64,000 nt of DNA from the NCBI GenBank assembly GCA_963930655.1, contig OZ005602.1, positions 7,990,001-8,054,000 of the forward strand, in the 5' to 3' direction. Both the position numbers and the translations under genes were made by a program. Origin of the DNA: Myrica gale (taxonomy: Eukaryota; Streptophyta; Magnoliopsida; Fagales; Myricaceae). Below are positions 25,001 to 35,260 of the stretch, in pieces (the first letter of the stretch is position 1; each line of letters begins with the position of its first letter). The notes beneath the pieces were generated by a model. That model was given only the letters and a program-made list of their open reading frames with translations, ran no database searches and was not told the DNA's origin.

Positions 25001-25632
25001 AATTCTTCATAATCACTAGCATAACAGAGAGACTATTGATTGGTTGCCAGAAACAAGCGATGAGAGAGAATTTGAAATACAGCTTTCTCGTACTTACGCT
25101 TTGCAGAGAAAGAAAGAAAAAAAACAAATCCAGTCAGTTGTTAAATTCTTAATTTCATCACCGAGATTCTAAATCTCTTTCCCATAGACGACTTCACAAC
25201 GACTGGTAAAACAAAACCTGTGTCCTCAAAGGTCTTAACAGCCGATTATTCATACTAAAACACCCACTAAGAGTGCATAACGAAGAGTGAAGCTTTTACT
25301 TCAGAGATAGCCAATCCCATCCAATCTAGTTTACGTCACAGCATCGCAATAAGAGAAAGAAAACTTAACTACCCATTCAAGGAAAAGAAACCCAGATTGA
25401 AACTCAACATCAATCGCAAATTCGGATTCTACAGCAGAAAATAACAGACCAATACTCACAAACACCCTGAGAGAGACCAACCTTCACCACAGCCGAGCTT
25501 TACACTCTTGAAGCGAGTCTGGGAACGCAGGAACTCAAGCAAAGTAGTTGAAGGGTCAGCGCTGGAGAGCTCAAATCTCTGTCCATTAACAGCAAAAACC
25601 AGATTATTTCCCGTTTCTCTCTCCCCCGCCAT
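10034..25632 (-). CDS. Aldehyde oxidase (molybdo-flavoenzyme), copy AO-1, ten exons
   Basis: Plant aldehyde oxidases oxidise aldehydes to acids with O2, for example abscisic aldehyde to abscisic acid; the substrate here cannot be told. Exons (minus): 25632-25482, 24893-23196, 22709-22450, 22317-22108, 21867-21649, 15990-15025, 12933-12838, 12654-12556, 11507-11318, 10260-10034. All introns are GT-AG and the joined frame is 1371 aa plus TAA. [2Fe-2S] motifs: LGCGEGGCGAC (46-56), CGFCTPG and [13 protein letters not shown] domain about 230-410 ([12 protein letters not shown]). Moco domain from about 617: [21 protein letters not shown] (834-840), [19 protein letters not shown] with catalytic Glu1300. 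[10 protein letters not shown] rather than the xanthine dehydrogenase GGQEHFY pattern favours AO. The start MAGERETG fits the family; an in-frame ATG 23 codons upstream is the alternative. Intron 5 holds a LINE and introns 6 and 8 hold other elements; none breaks an exon. Confidence 0.92.
11545..12530. mobile_element. LTR-like segment in intron 8 of AO-1, shared with AO-2
   Basis: About 1 kb with a copia-LTR flavour: it ends in a long segment with GGATAGACGTAGGCTTGG, GTTGTATCTCAACTCTCT and CACCTCTTGGGTTG. There is no coding capacity and no second LTR. The same sequence occurs in the same intron of AO-2 at about 52150-53100, so the insertion is older than the duplication. Edges are approximate. 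Confidence 0.5.
13034..13318 (-). mobile_element. 285-bp TRIM retrotransposon in intron 6 of AO-1
   Basis: Two direct terminal repeats, 13034-13116 and 13240-13318, begin TGTGAATCTACC and end in CA on the plus strand. Read on the minus strand, the right LTR is followed at once by TGGTGTCAAAGC (13239 downward), close to the initiator-Met tRNA binding site TGGTATCAGAGC, and the left LTR is preceded by the purine tract GAGGAGGAG. The flanks are GTTAA (13029-13033) and GTTCA (13319-13323). AO-2 has the empty site with a single GTTCA near 53603. Terminal repeats in direct orientation, primer site, polypurine tract, 5-bp duplication and empty site all agree. Confidence 0.85.
13618..13926. repeat. 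Inverted-repeat element in intron 6 of AO-1 (shared)
   Basis: Imperfect inverted arms from AGGGGAAACATCACTTTTCA at the left to AATGAAGATTTCCCT at the right. The arms are built of degenerate repeats ending in phrases such as CATTTTGAG / TGACATTTAA. The same element sits at 53956-54262 in AO-2, so it predates the duplication. Confidence 0.6.
14183..14863. repeat. Tandem duplication of about 340 bp in intron 6 of AO-1
   Basis: Unit one is 14183-14530 and unit two 14531-14863. Both begin GTGCACAACATTCTTGAGG and end with TCCACTCTTAATCTGCTCA. AO-2 has one shorter copy near 54540-54700. The duplication is therefore specific to AO-1 or was lost from AO-2. Confidence 0.8.
16600..17020 (-). pseudogene. 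LINE 3' end: zinc-binding RT C-terminal region (zf-RVT)
   Basis: The minus-strand frame reads [14 protein letters not shown], then [14 protein letters not shown] and [18 protein letters not shown], the usual C-terminal region of plant L1-type reverse transcriptases. It relates to the LINE fragment at 50745-51642 (DHLLLHCDVARDLWAHM). The upstream Cys knuckle is missing: the frame is cut near 17020 where the inverted block begins. Confidence 0.75.
17021..19545 (+). pseudogene. LINE endonuclease and reverse transcriptase, inverted block
   Basis: The plus strand encodes the endonuclease start ([11 protein letters not shown] at about 17420), a shortened endonuclease C-terminus ([14 protein letters not shown] at about 17710), then RT motifs [16 protein letters not shown] (about 18350), LIPKKPG and [13 protein letters not shown] (about 18970, the catalytic DD), then [10 protein letters not shown] and LGKWLCRF (about 19280-19540). 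In-frame stops, for example near 18658, and several frame changes make it inactive. Its orientation is opposite to the ORF1 and 3' parts on either side. Confidence 0.82.
19546..21000 (-). pseudogene. LINE ORF1 (gag-like) remnant
   Basis: The minus strand starts near 21000 with [16 protein letters not shown] and continues through [16 protein letters not shown], which looks like the N-terminal domain of plant LINE ORF1 proteins. The frame breaks near 20665 and 20345. A Pro/Ser/Glu-rich frame follows at 19890-19546 ([20 protein letters not shown]). No intact RNA-binding knuckle was found. GC content is clearly higher than in the surrounding intron. Confidence 0.6.
25483..25632 (-). other. AO-1 exon 1 (absent from AO-2)
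   Basis: Encodes residues 1-50, from [10 protein letters not shown] to the first cysteine (C48) of the plant-type [2Fe-2S] motif. The donor follows GGTGAAG. The AO-2 unit has no counterpart; homology stops at 60900, inside the former intron 1. Confidence 0.9.
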
Positions 25633-25783
25633 ATCTTTTCGACAGAAGCTGATAACTCCCGCGGCCCCGCCGAACTGATTTACCTTAAAAGGCTGGAGCA
25701 AAGTTTACACTCAACATTCTACTTTTCTACACAGTGAAGTCACAACGAATGGAAAACAGAAATGTCACTATCCATTGAACTTG

Positions 25784-25793
25784 CTTTTATATT
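25784..25793 (-). promoter_or_regulatory. Candidate TATA box of AO-1
   Basis: ATATAAAAGC on the minus strand about 155 bp upstream of the chosen ATG. This would place transcription start around 25755 and give a 5' UTR of about 120 nt. Position fits; use is not demonstrated. Confidence 0.45.
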
Positions 25794-25889
25794 GTTCTTA
25801 CGTCTTATTCTTCTTCTTTTCCTCTTAGTCGTCAGGGGATGATTATACTAGTGAGGAAGATTGTCACGGACAAGGCTGAATTTTTTAAG

Positions 25890-26180
25890 TTCCTGGATTG
25901 TCTACAGATTGTGTCGGCTTTCATCTTTGAATCCCGAGTGAAGATAATGAAACAATGATGAAGATTGTGCCACATTATGCACTACAAAGCAATACTTGAT
26001 TATGTTGATCAATTATTTGTCCAGTGATTAAGATTGATCAAATGCTTTCATTAATGTCTCGTTCAATACCTACTAACCTTGAATTTTTCGATACTTACGC
26101 ATCTGCGCACTGTTTTTTACTTTCGTGGCAAACAAAGAACTGTGGAACCTCTGGTGAAGCTAAATAGTCAACCTTATTTC
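25890..26180. promoter_or_regulatory. AO-1 upstream repeat, proximal copy
   Basis: About 280 bp (landmarks GAAGATTGTGCCACATTAT, CACTACAAAGCAATAC, AACTGTGGAAC, GTGAAGCTAAATAGTCAACC) that recurs at 27380-27660 and in part at 26300-26460. It begins roughly 260 bp upstream of the ATG, within likely promoter DNA. It is deleted from AO-2. Confidence 0.65.
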
Positions 26181-26299
26181 ATCTCATTTAGAAATAGTAT
26201 TTTGCATTTTATTTTCTTATTTTTACATTTTTTTTTTATTTTTGAATGTTTTGTTTTAGAATTTAAAATGTTTTATTTTTTCTTTATTTTTCATTGATA

Positions 26300-26460
26300 A
26301 CACAAGAATACAAGATCTCACACAAGATTATGTTAATCCATTAGTCATGCAGCGATTAAGATTGGTCAAATGTAATTAGTTTGTATTAATACCTATTAAT
26401 CTTGAATTATTCGATACGTTCCAAATTAAAGCATCTTACTCATGACTGTTTCTTTCTTAA
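26300..26460. repeat. AO-1 upstream repeat, partial middle copy
   Basis: Shares GATTATGTTAATCCATTAG-type sequence, GATTAAGATTGGTCAAATG and AATACCTATTAATCTTGAA with the proximal and distal copies, but is shorter and more diverged. Confidence 0.5.
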
Positions 26461-26605
26461 AAATTAAAAAAAAATAAAATATAAAAAGGCATTGGGCGGT
26501 GGGGGAGCCGGGGAGGAGGAAAAAAAAAGCAATTAAAAAAAAAGCAAAGAAGACAGAAACAGATAGAGATAACCATGTGCTTTGCAGGGACTCCGAACGG
26601 GGGAC

Positions 26606-26740
26606 CAGGGAATATGCCTTTCAATCAGACTATATGTAATGTTGCCAACAAAAAAAAACTATATATAATATATTTTAATTAAAAAAACCTTTTCTTCTCT
26701 TTCTAATTATTCAAAGCTGTTACTTATAAAAAAAGTACTC
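26606..26740. repeat. Unit-1 sequence matching the DNA just beyond the AO-2 deletion
   Basis: CAGGGAATATGC followed by an AT-rich stretch and ATTTTAATTAAAAAA, CTCTTTCTAATTATTCAAAG corresponds to 60905-60930 and 61380-61432. It anchors the right edge of the deletion in AO-2. Confidence 0.65.
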
Positions 26741-26796
26741 AAAGCTTAGGTCAAAAGTAAACAGTTTAAAGTATGTCACGTCATTTTTTTTCCAGA

Positions 26797-27227
26797 GAAA
26801 TTGAAAATTTAATCAATGAATTTATAACACGTTGATAACTTAGTCATTATGTTTTATTTTTTGGCAATATGGTCACTAAGAATACATAGTTGTGGCGATC
26901 TGGTATTTTCGTCAAATCTCCGTTAATTTTTAACGGAATAGAATACTGTCAACCGCTAGATGAAGCGATCGACCGATTTATGTAGCCGTCGTCCGCTTCA
27001 TGTAGAGGTCGACAGCTTCATCTTGCGGTCGACCGCTACAAGTTACATTTACCACAACAGTAAATAAATCGGTCGACTGTTATTCCCGCTAAAAAATTAA
27101 CGGAGGTTTGACGGAAAGACCAGATCGTCACAACTATGTATTCTCAGTGATCATATTATAAAAAAATGAAATATAGTGACTAAATCGTCAGTGTAGTATA
27201 AACTCAGTGACTAAATTGTCAATTTTC
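26797..27227. repeat. Inverted-repeat element upstream of AO-1
   Basis: Arms of about 150 bp: the left one begins GAAATTGAAAATTTAATC and the right one, inverted, GAAAATTGACAATTTAGTC. Both then contain GAGAATACATAGTTGTG or close and TCCGTTAATTTTT. The centre holds repeats of the palindrome-like GCGGTCGACCGCT. It has the same organisation, with a related core, as the element at 42466-42912. Confidence 0.7.
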
Positions 27228-27379
27228 TTTTTTTTTTAATATGAATTTAGGAGTGAAACCTTATAATAGAGATATTTGAAAAAAAAATTAATAATTTAGA
27301 ACTGCAAATTGTAATAACCAATTCTTTTACCTTTGATTTTTTTTTCGTTAATGAAGGAAATTCTGTAATAACCATTTCA

Positions 27380-27660
27380 AGTCTTTAGTTGACTGCAAGC
27401 TGGTTCGGCTTTCATATTCTTTGAATCCCGAGGGAAGACAATGAATTAACGATGAAGATTGTGCCACATTATCCACTACAAAGCAATACATTAGATATCA
27501 CGAAAGATTATGTTAATTTATTATTTGCCCAGTGACTTTAGTCAAATGTTTGCATTATTTGTCTCGTTTAATACCTACTAATCTTGATTTTTTTTTTTAC
27601 TTTTGTTGCAAACAAATAACTGTGGAACTCTGGTGAAGCTAAATAGTCAACCCATTTACT
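27380..27660. repeat. AO-1 upstream repeat, distal copy
   Basis: Copy of 25890-26180 in the same orientation (shared TTTGAATCCCGAG, GATGAAGATTGTGCCACATT, ATACCTACTAATCTTGA, GTGAAGCTAAATAGTCAACC). Confidence 0.65.
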
Positions 27661-27810
27661 ATTTTCAAGATTAGCTAAAGGCTACATATTCACTTTCAGA
27701 ACCGGATATCATAACTAATTTTCTTTTATTATTTTATGCGAAACAAAATAATATATTTATTATATTTTTTTTCTTTTAACGAATGACTGTCAAAATTATA
27801 TTATATTTTT

Positions 27811-28108
27811 AGAGTAAATACATTTTTTACCATTAAATTATCATATATTTTGTACTTTACACAATATATTTGAGACATTGAATCCTTTAAAAAGTGTCAA
27901 ATTTTTAGACACTTTGCACCCTCCAATTATCAAGGTTAGATACTTTGCACCTTCCATCCGATATTTAATATATATATATACAAAGTGGGTTAAAGGCAAT
28001 ATCATCATTTTAATTTAAAAATTTGCCAAAAGACACAAAGTGTTTACAATTAATAGCTAGAAGACTGTAGTAGTTTAGAGTGCAAAATGTAAAATATATA
28101 TTCTTTCT
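27811..28108. repeat. Inverted-repeat element of the 'ACTTTGCACC' type
   Basis: The left end AGAGTAAATACATTTTTTAC is roughly inverted at the right end (GTAAAATATATATTCTTTCT). Each arm is a series of degenerate units containing CACTTTGCACCCTCCAATTA. Related in design to 60938-61368 and 62201-62578. Confidence 0.45.
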
Positions 28109-28145
28109 GGGGTTGCGTAGTGTGAGTGGAGAGGGTGCCCCTACT

Positions 28146-28652
28146 CACTACAAAAAATTGACTTTTAGTGTAAAAAAATGTCACTAAATCTTTTAGTGAC
28201 AAAATTTTTTTCGTCATGAGGTTTGTTAGTGAAAGAGCGTCACTAAATGTATTTTGTGATGGAAAAATTTCGTCACTAAATGCGATTATCGATCAGCAAC
28301 ATTCTCGATGGATCAGAACGTTACGATCGATCGGGGTCCAGTCAACCATAGTCGATTGTTAATGGTAACGATTGGATGGTGAAACCGAATGGATCGATCG
28401 GGTGGATCCACAATCGATCAAACCTTGATATGAAACAATCGATGGAGAAACACGACCGATTGATCACCCATCTGAGGAAGAACGAACGATAAACAATGAC
28501 GATCGATCGTTTACATTTCTCCGATCATACGTGGTTGTCTAACCGATTGATCACTTGAGTTGGATGATTGAACGTTGTATTAAGAACCAATCGGTCGGTT
28601 ATGTTAGCGATGGAACGATTATTTTCGAAGTGATTGTTCGGTCGCATACAAA
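28146..28652. mobile_element. CACTA-like terminus and GATCGATC-rich segment
   Basis: Starts CACTACAAAAAATTGACTTT and continues with inverted and direct copies of TTTAGTGACAAAA / GTCACTAAAT, typical of a CACTA-type tip with subterminal repeats. From about 28290 the sequence becomes rich in GATCGATCG and CGATTGATC motifs. No matching second end was found; it appears cut by the LTR-like sequence at 28653. Confidence 0.4.
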
Positions 28653-29730
28653 TGTCACGTCCCGCGCTCGTACTTACCCCCTAGGCTCACTTATAGAGAT
28701 AGTATGCACACAAACGGGGATTACGACACGAATCATCCCAAACAACATTGTCTGATTTACCTTGAAAAGCTCAGCGGAAGTCTTATTTGAAAATAGGGTT
28801 GTGATTAAAGATAGTAAAACGTATCAAGAAGATATCGTAGTTTAGGAAAGGATGGTAAATTAACTTGTATTAAGGGGTTTTCGAAGCGTTTTATAGAATA
28901 AAAACTTTAGTATAAATGAAAGCTTAATAATATAAGGAAAGAATAAGTAATAGGGAAAGAAATAAATACTCGCCAGAATGAATACCATATTTCATTACAA
29001 AGCACGATTTTCCAAAATAAGTCCACCATGAGACTAGAAAAGGGCTAACAAAAGTGAGAACTTTTTAAAGCTCACCGTGCCACTACAACTGCGCTTTAAC
29101 CGAGGAATAACACATCCAAAAATAAATAGAAGTAAGGGAAACAACATCTAGATTAGGGGTCCACTAAATCTCCTCATCAGTATCGGAGGTGAGGTTTATG
29201 ATACTAGCCTCGGGCAGGACGACTACTCTCCGTCGGCAAGGCCGGAGGAGTGTAGTCGAGTCTAAGGAACTCAAGTGGCACATCGATCAGGCCGAAATCC
29301 TCTAATCGGGGGAGTGGGGACAAATGAGGTTCCTTGAGGAAACAGTGGGGCTCGTGCTCCACCAATACCTCATAAAGTGTCTGTAACCCAAGTTCGGTCC
29401 TTCAGGACTATGACGCAGGGGTCGAGGTCCAGAGTCAACTCGTTCTCGAACGACTTCATCTTCAATATCCATGGCGCCACAAACAATGATGCAAAAACAT
29501 AAAACGGGATGAGTCCTACGGACTCAATAAGGTCGGGGAGGGGGACATACTCATACATCACACTTCATGCCTTAGAACGTAAAGTATCAGTGCAATAATA
29601 ATTTCAAACATACAAGACATGAAAAGCAACATAAGGAATGTATGCAAATGCAATTGAAATGCATATACTCCTCGTGGGACTGTCCTGTGTCACCTACACC
29701 AGGACCCGAAGTCCAAATATGAAATTTGAT
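28653..29730. mobile_element. LTR-like sequence, partial
   Basis: Begins TGTCACGTCCCGCGCTCG, matching the style of the LTR-like edge TGTCACGCCCCGAACGG at 30913 and TGTCACGCCCCAAACGC at 63972. It contains no protein-coding sequence. The far end runs into a gypsy pol fragment near 29730 with no recognisable CA terminus, so it is probably truncated. Confidence 0.4.
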
Positions 29731-29734
29731 AGGA

Positions 29735-30912
29735 GACAACCTGGACATATTTTAGTAGTTTAATCGTAACTTTCCATTCACATATCGATTTTCAATGTTG
29801 CATGATGAGCATTTTTAGTAACATGGTTGAAAATTGCATGAAAGTTTTTATGGATGACTTGACTGTTTTTTGATCTTCTTTTGATGTATGCTTATTGAAT
29901 TTAGAAAGAGTGTTGACTCGTTGTGAGGAGAAGGAATTAGTTTTGAATTGGGAAAAATGTCATTTTATGGTACCTTCAGATATTGTCTTAGGGCATATTA
30001 TTTCTTCTAGGGGGATAAAGATTGATCAATCTAAGATTGAATTAATCTCTAAGTTGCCTACACCTAGGACAGTAAGGGATGTGAGATCCTTTCTTGGTCA
30101 TGCGGGCTTTTATAGGAGGTTCATACATAAATTTTCCACCATATCTAGACCACTATGTGACCTCCTAGCTAAAGATGCCCCATTTGAGTGGACACAAGCT
30201 TGTCAAGGGGCTTTTAAAATGCTAATTGGAAAGCTTACCTCAACACCCATAATGCAGCAACCTGATTGGACTTTACCATTTGAGATTATATGTGATGCTA
30301 GTGATTTTGTTGTAGGTACTGTTCTTGGACAACGTAGGGAAGGGAAGCCTTTTGTCATTTACTATGCTAGTAGAACTCTAAATAGTGCTTAGATGAATTA
30401 ATCCACCACTGAAAAGAGTTGCTAGCTGTAATGTTTGCTTTGGATAAGTTTCGTGCTTACTTAATTGGTTCTCCTATTATTATTTTCACAGATCATGCAG
30501 CCCTTAAGTACCTTCTTACAAAGAAGGATGCTAAGGCGTGACTAATACGATGGATTTTATTTTTGCAGGAATTTGATATTACCATCAAAGACAAGAAAGG
30601 AGTGGAGAACATAGTGGCTGACCATCTCTCGCGGGTCACATTTGAGCACCTCTGACCACCTGCCAATCAGAGATGATTTTCCTGATGAGCATTTATTTTC
30701 TATTATTTCTCTACCATGGTTTGCTCATATTGTGAATGATTTGGCTGTAGGTGAGATACCGGTGGATTGGAGCGCTCAAGACATGAGGAAGTTAATGACT
30801 GAGGTACGTAAGTTCTATTGGGATGACCCTTTTCTTTTTAAATACTGCCCTGGCCAAATTTTAAGGCGTTGCATCCCTGATGAAGAGATTGCTAGCGTCC
30901 TGGTATTTTGTC
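29735..30912 (+). pseudogene. Ty3/gypsy retrotransposon pol fragment (RT - RNase H - integrase start)
   Basis: The plus strand reads from the C-terminal part of the reverse transcriptase. CMMSIFSNMVENCMKVFMDD carries the active-site FMDD near 29850, followed by a stop, then NWEKCHFM, GHIISSRGIKID and RSFLGHAGFYRRFI (to about 30120). RNase H starts around FEIICDASDFVVGTVLGQR (30280) and is full of stops after 30390. A later frame (30642-30912) carries the zinc-binding start of integrase (WDDPFLFKYCPGQILRRC). It is cut at 30912 by LTR-like sequence. No protease, no gag and no complete integrase remain. This is an inactive relic. Confidence 0.85.
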
Positions 30913-33900
30913 TGTCACGCCCCGAACGGCATCCCGCAGGGACCGTGACAGCCGCGAGCTATCCCCCGGATGGCTCCAGCGTTCTTACTTATATTCTTAC
31001 TTGATTACGGCGGAAACGTAGAGGATCGCGAGGGGTTCGAGCAAATTCTTACATAAACAGGGTTCTCATTAAGTTCATACAAAACATATAATTAACATAT
31101 TAGAACCCAATTAGTGACGCTCGTGTCACTATCAACAAAATGCGAAACATAATATCTTGGGCATCTAGGTCAGGTAGTCCTCCTGACTCTCTTCACCTGA
31201 TACATCTGGAATGACACAATTTTAAAAACGTGAGTCAAAAAGACTCAGTAAGGGAAAAACATAAAACTTGAATCATGCTCTTGACTTATGCCCGCTTAAT
31301 CATGAAAGAAAGAAAACTTGATAATTGATGCATATGCATGCTCATGAATTATGCATATGCTCTTGCTTAGTGTTTTCGGCCCCAGGCCCTTGAAAACCAC
31401 TTTCTTTCATACTTGCTTGTAAAACTGGCCCTTGGCCCTTAAAAATTGCTTATTCGTACTTGTGCCCTTGTTGGCCTTATCATAATTATTTCATGTCTTT
31501 TACTTGTGGGCTCGCTCCATTTGACCCCTGAAGTCAGGGTTGTGCGTTCCCTTCGGAACCGTCCCCGAATTCCCTTGGAGACCTTAAGATCTGATCGAGC
31601 TAGCCCTTGAAGTGGCCCCAGGCCTGATGGTTAGACACGACCCTTGGAGGCACCACACCTTCTCACTGTCCTTCAGTGTGGCTTGCACAGCCTCTTGGAT
31701 TCACCCATCCTTCTCATAAATGTCCTTCGGTATGGGAGTCCAACTTGATGGTACGGTACCGACCAGTGCCCTTAATCTTAACTTATCGTTTCATAAAACT
31801 TCTCATATTCTTTCCATAAAAATCATTGCATAATTTTCTTCTTGAAAAATTCATGCAATGCACATGTCATGTCATGCTTGCTTAAAATTCATACTTGCTT
31901 AAAATTCATGCTTGTTCATGAAATTCATATCATGTCATGCTTTCTTAAAATCCATACTTGTTCATGAAACGATGCAGTGTGTCATTCCAGTTTTGAAAAG
32001 AAATACTTACTGTCCACTTACAGTATCCACTTACTCTTGGTCTTCTTGTTCGTGTATACAGACACGTGGATCGCCTACAAGCGATTCAAATATTCTTTTA
32101 GACTTTAAGAATTATGAAATCATTTCTTTTTGAAATCAGTCATCAATCGAAGATATATATATATACATATCACTGAAATTCATTTAATTACAAAATAATT
32201 ATTTTATTCTTTTCCTTAACAAATATTCAAAACTTAGCTTATTAAATCATTAATATTTTTATTGAAATAAAAATATATTTATCCATGTACATGTCTCGAT
32301 TAGGGTTAAATAATACTCATAGGTTTAGACTTAAACCTAAGTCTCTTTTTATTACACGTACTACATTAAACCTTATATCTAACTATTAATAAATTATTCA
32401 TGATTAAATCTTAACTTAGACTTTAAACCTCAAATAAAACCCGAGTAAAACTTAACTAGGGTTCCAATAATATTTAATAAAAGATCATGGCTCTACAATA
32501 TTATTCCAACTAGCCTAACCCAATTTTCTTATCCCACACAACAAATGAAAATCCATAAATCATGAATTGCACTTAGGGTTACCTTTTCTTACAACATTCG
32601 GCCACTACCATTTATGCACCAATTAATCACAACTTTTTCTCCAAGGGTGATCCCATCCTCCAATCAACAATTTCACAACCTAATATCTATAAATCAAAGC
32701 ACCAACACCATACACCATACTCATGGCATTCGGCCAACACATGTTTTTACCCAAATGATTAGTTTTCTTTTATTTCCTTCAATATGCATGCTTCCAATAC
32801 TTAACATAATCATCTACTATGCATTAAGGTCATAAATCTTGCACATGTTAAGGCCAATGTCCAGATCTACACATATTCAAAACTATACATGAAAATCCAC
32901 ATAGCTCATTTTCGGCCATACCCCAAAATGTTACCCTTTTCATGCTAAAAATCATATCATGCATATCCTTTGCATTTGTGACCAACTAGCATGCATACAC
33001 TTAATCTTTCCATCAATTAATTTCATCAACATGAGATCCATTCATTATACACATTCACACCCATGGATCTAAACAAGAAATCAACTTTCATCAACCCAAC
33101 ACATCAAAGCTTAGATCTAACTTCCTTTAGCATACATTGTTCTTCATTTGCCTTTTTCTTTACATACAACCTTAGATCTAGGGTTTCCATGGTTAGATCT
33201 AGCATGAAATCATCCTAGGGTTCTTAGACATTAAGGATCCAACAACATCAAGACATATTATGATCTAAGCTTCAAGATTCATACATAACCTATTCGGTCA
33301 CTTATGCTATACCCAACAAAATCATTTTAGCCTTACCTTGTTGTTTGTCCAAGCTTGAGCACCTAGAAAATAAGGTATCTTTGGTTAGTACTTGTGAAGC
33401 TCAAGGCAAAATCATCAATGAAACTAAACTCACCTTCAACCTTTACCAACTCTTCCTATCCTTTCTTCCTTCAAAGATTCGGTCCACCCTCCTTAGAAAT
33501 GACCAAGCTTGATTTAAAGGAAGTTCTTTGGTGGTTAAGAGAATATGGTAAGTTTGAAGAGAAATGGTGTCAAATGACTAGGGTTTTCAAAGGAGGATTT
33601 TTTGTCAACAACAAGAGAGATTTATCTTGGCTTTTAGAATGGGTTTTGGCAAGCTAGAAGGAAGTGGTTTAGGTGCAAGATGAAATGAACAAACCTTGAA
33701 CTCTTGAGTGTGAGGTTCGGTCAAGGCTTGAAAATGGGAGAGAATGGAGAGATTTGCAATATTCGGCCAAGGCTTGGAATGGGAGAGAGTTGAGTGAAAT
33801 GAGGGGTTCGGTCATGGCATTTGCAAGGGGGTTGTGTGAGATTGAGTCTCCCAATGCAACCCTAAGGCTATGACATAGGGTTTGAGAGAGTGAATGGACA

Positions 33901-34665
33901 TGAGAGAGTTTGAAAGAGGGAGAGGGGGATGAATGGAGGAGTTGGCCGACCAAGGCTATGTCCACATCCTTCTCTCTCTCTTTTATTTCCTTTCACTTCT
34001 CTCACTCTCACATCACATGTCTTCAAAATTGGCTTGCATTTAAATTCTTCTCTTTCTCTCCTCATAAGCTCCAACGTAAATCACTCCCTCTCTCTCTTGC
34101 TTTTCTCTTCTCTTTTTACTTCCATGAGTTGTCTCATCATCTTACACAACTTACACATCTCTTACTCTTCACATGGCCTTGCTTTATGGCTTTTCATCTC
34201 CCTTACACCACTTACACATCTCTTACACTTCACATGGCCTTGCTTTGGCTTTTCAAATTCATCCCATAGCATTTACGTAGATGGCTTGTATCTTACTTAG
34301 TTTGGTTGCTTTTCAACCAACCTAGTTACTTCCACATTAAATGGCAACCAACTTTCAACTTAGTTTCATTCTCTCCTAACTTATCACTTTATAAGCTCTC
34401 TTACTTATCTATCCATTCCAATAGCTTATCACCTTACAAGTATGATATCTTATCATGTGATAATGACCTTAGCCTATCTCTACAATAATCACAAGGCCTT
34501 ATCACTCTAAAAGTTTCCTAACTTATCATGCTTGCTTATCACTGTGAAGATGGTCTTCAGCCAAAAGATTCGGTTGTCGAGCGCTCTGTAGACAGAACCC
34601 TAGTGAACAGCTTATCACTAGGGTTTTTTTACCCTCTGTACCGGCAACTTCGTTTTCCCTTGAAC
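30913..34665 (-). mobile_element. Long LTR-like non-coding retroelement sequence
   Basis: The left edge TGTCACGCCCCGAACGGC interrupts the gypsy integrase. About 3.7 kb follows with no convincing protein; the reading frames at 33394-34488 are CT-rich low-complexity translations. A hairpin CCCTAGTGA...TCACTAGGG lies at 34599-34625. The right edge is near 34665, where sequence shared with unit 2 (62.34 kb) resumes. TGTCACGCCCC reads on the minus strand as GGGGCGTGACA, a common end of plant LTRs, so I place the LTR on the minus strand. A solo or truncated LTR is the simplest reading. Confidence 0.4.
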
Positions 34666-34876
34666 CAATAAAAGAAAAAATTTGGCACATGAAATTTTGA
34701 TTCTACCCCTACATATTTTGTTTTTGTGAGGGTAAAATTGTCATTTCAATGAAAAATATAATCTTTCCTTCAAAATAACGAAATTTTTGGTGAAATGTAT
34801 AAACTGTTTGAGATCAATAGTTAATGGGACAAGTGTGACCAAGTTGATGTTTTAGAATATGAAGTGTTAAAACTCT
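34666..34876. repeat. Unit-1 flank matching 62.34-62.54 kb
   Basis: GAAATTTTGATTCTACCC, ACATATTTTGTT, TTTTAGAATATGAAGTGT and AAAACTCT appear in the same order and spacing at 62345-62542. This is the left part of an inverted-repeat element split by the CACTA insertion. Confidence 0.75.
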
Positions 34877-34889
34877 CACTACAAACAAT

Positions 34890-35260
34890 CGGTCTTTAGC
34901 GGCGGTCACAAAAAACGCTGCTAAAGGATGTATGTGGCGGCGTTTTTTCAAAATCGCGGCTAAAAGGTACCTATAGCGACGGTCGTCGATCGCCGCTAAA
35001 GACACCGTATAGCGGCATTTTACAAACAACGTCGCCAAAAGTTCGCTCTATAGCAGCGGTCGTTTTAGCGGCGGTTGAAGACCACTGCTAGATGTAATTT
35101 AGCAGCGTTTTGTTTAAATCGCTGCTAAAAATATGCTCTACAGCAATGATCGTGTAGACCGTTGTAGGTTAGACCTTTAGCAGCGTTTTTGTAGAAAAAC
35201 GCTGTTAAAAGTATACCTATAGCAACATTTGTTGATACAAACGCTGCTATAGGTATAAGT
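34890..35260. repeat. Left subterminal repeat array of the CACTA element
   Basis: Many direct and inverted copies of short motifs such as TTTAGCAGCG, CGCTGCTAAA and GCGGTCG. In this superfamily such arrays are binding sites for the accessory transposase. Confidence 0.75.

Noticed and set aside
10034-25632. Annotation as xanthine dehydrogenase
   Set aside because: Same fold and cofactors, but the substrate-pocket motifs ([14 protein letters not shown] instead of the GGQEHFYLE type) match plant aldehyde oxidases.
29735-30912. Possible endogenous pararetrovirus
   Set aside because: The RT-RNase H-integrase start order is that of Ty3/gypsy elements, and no movement-protein or coat-protein sequence is present.
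33394-34488. Cluster of plus- and minus-strand frames of 60-123 codons
   Set aside because: CT/GA-rich low-complexity DNA of the LTR-like sequence, open in several frames at once. No protein family is visible.
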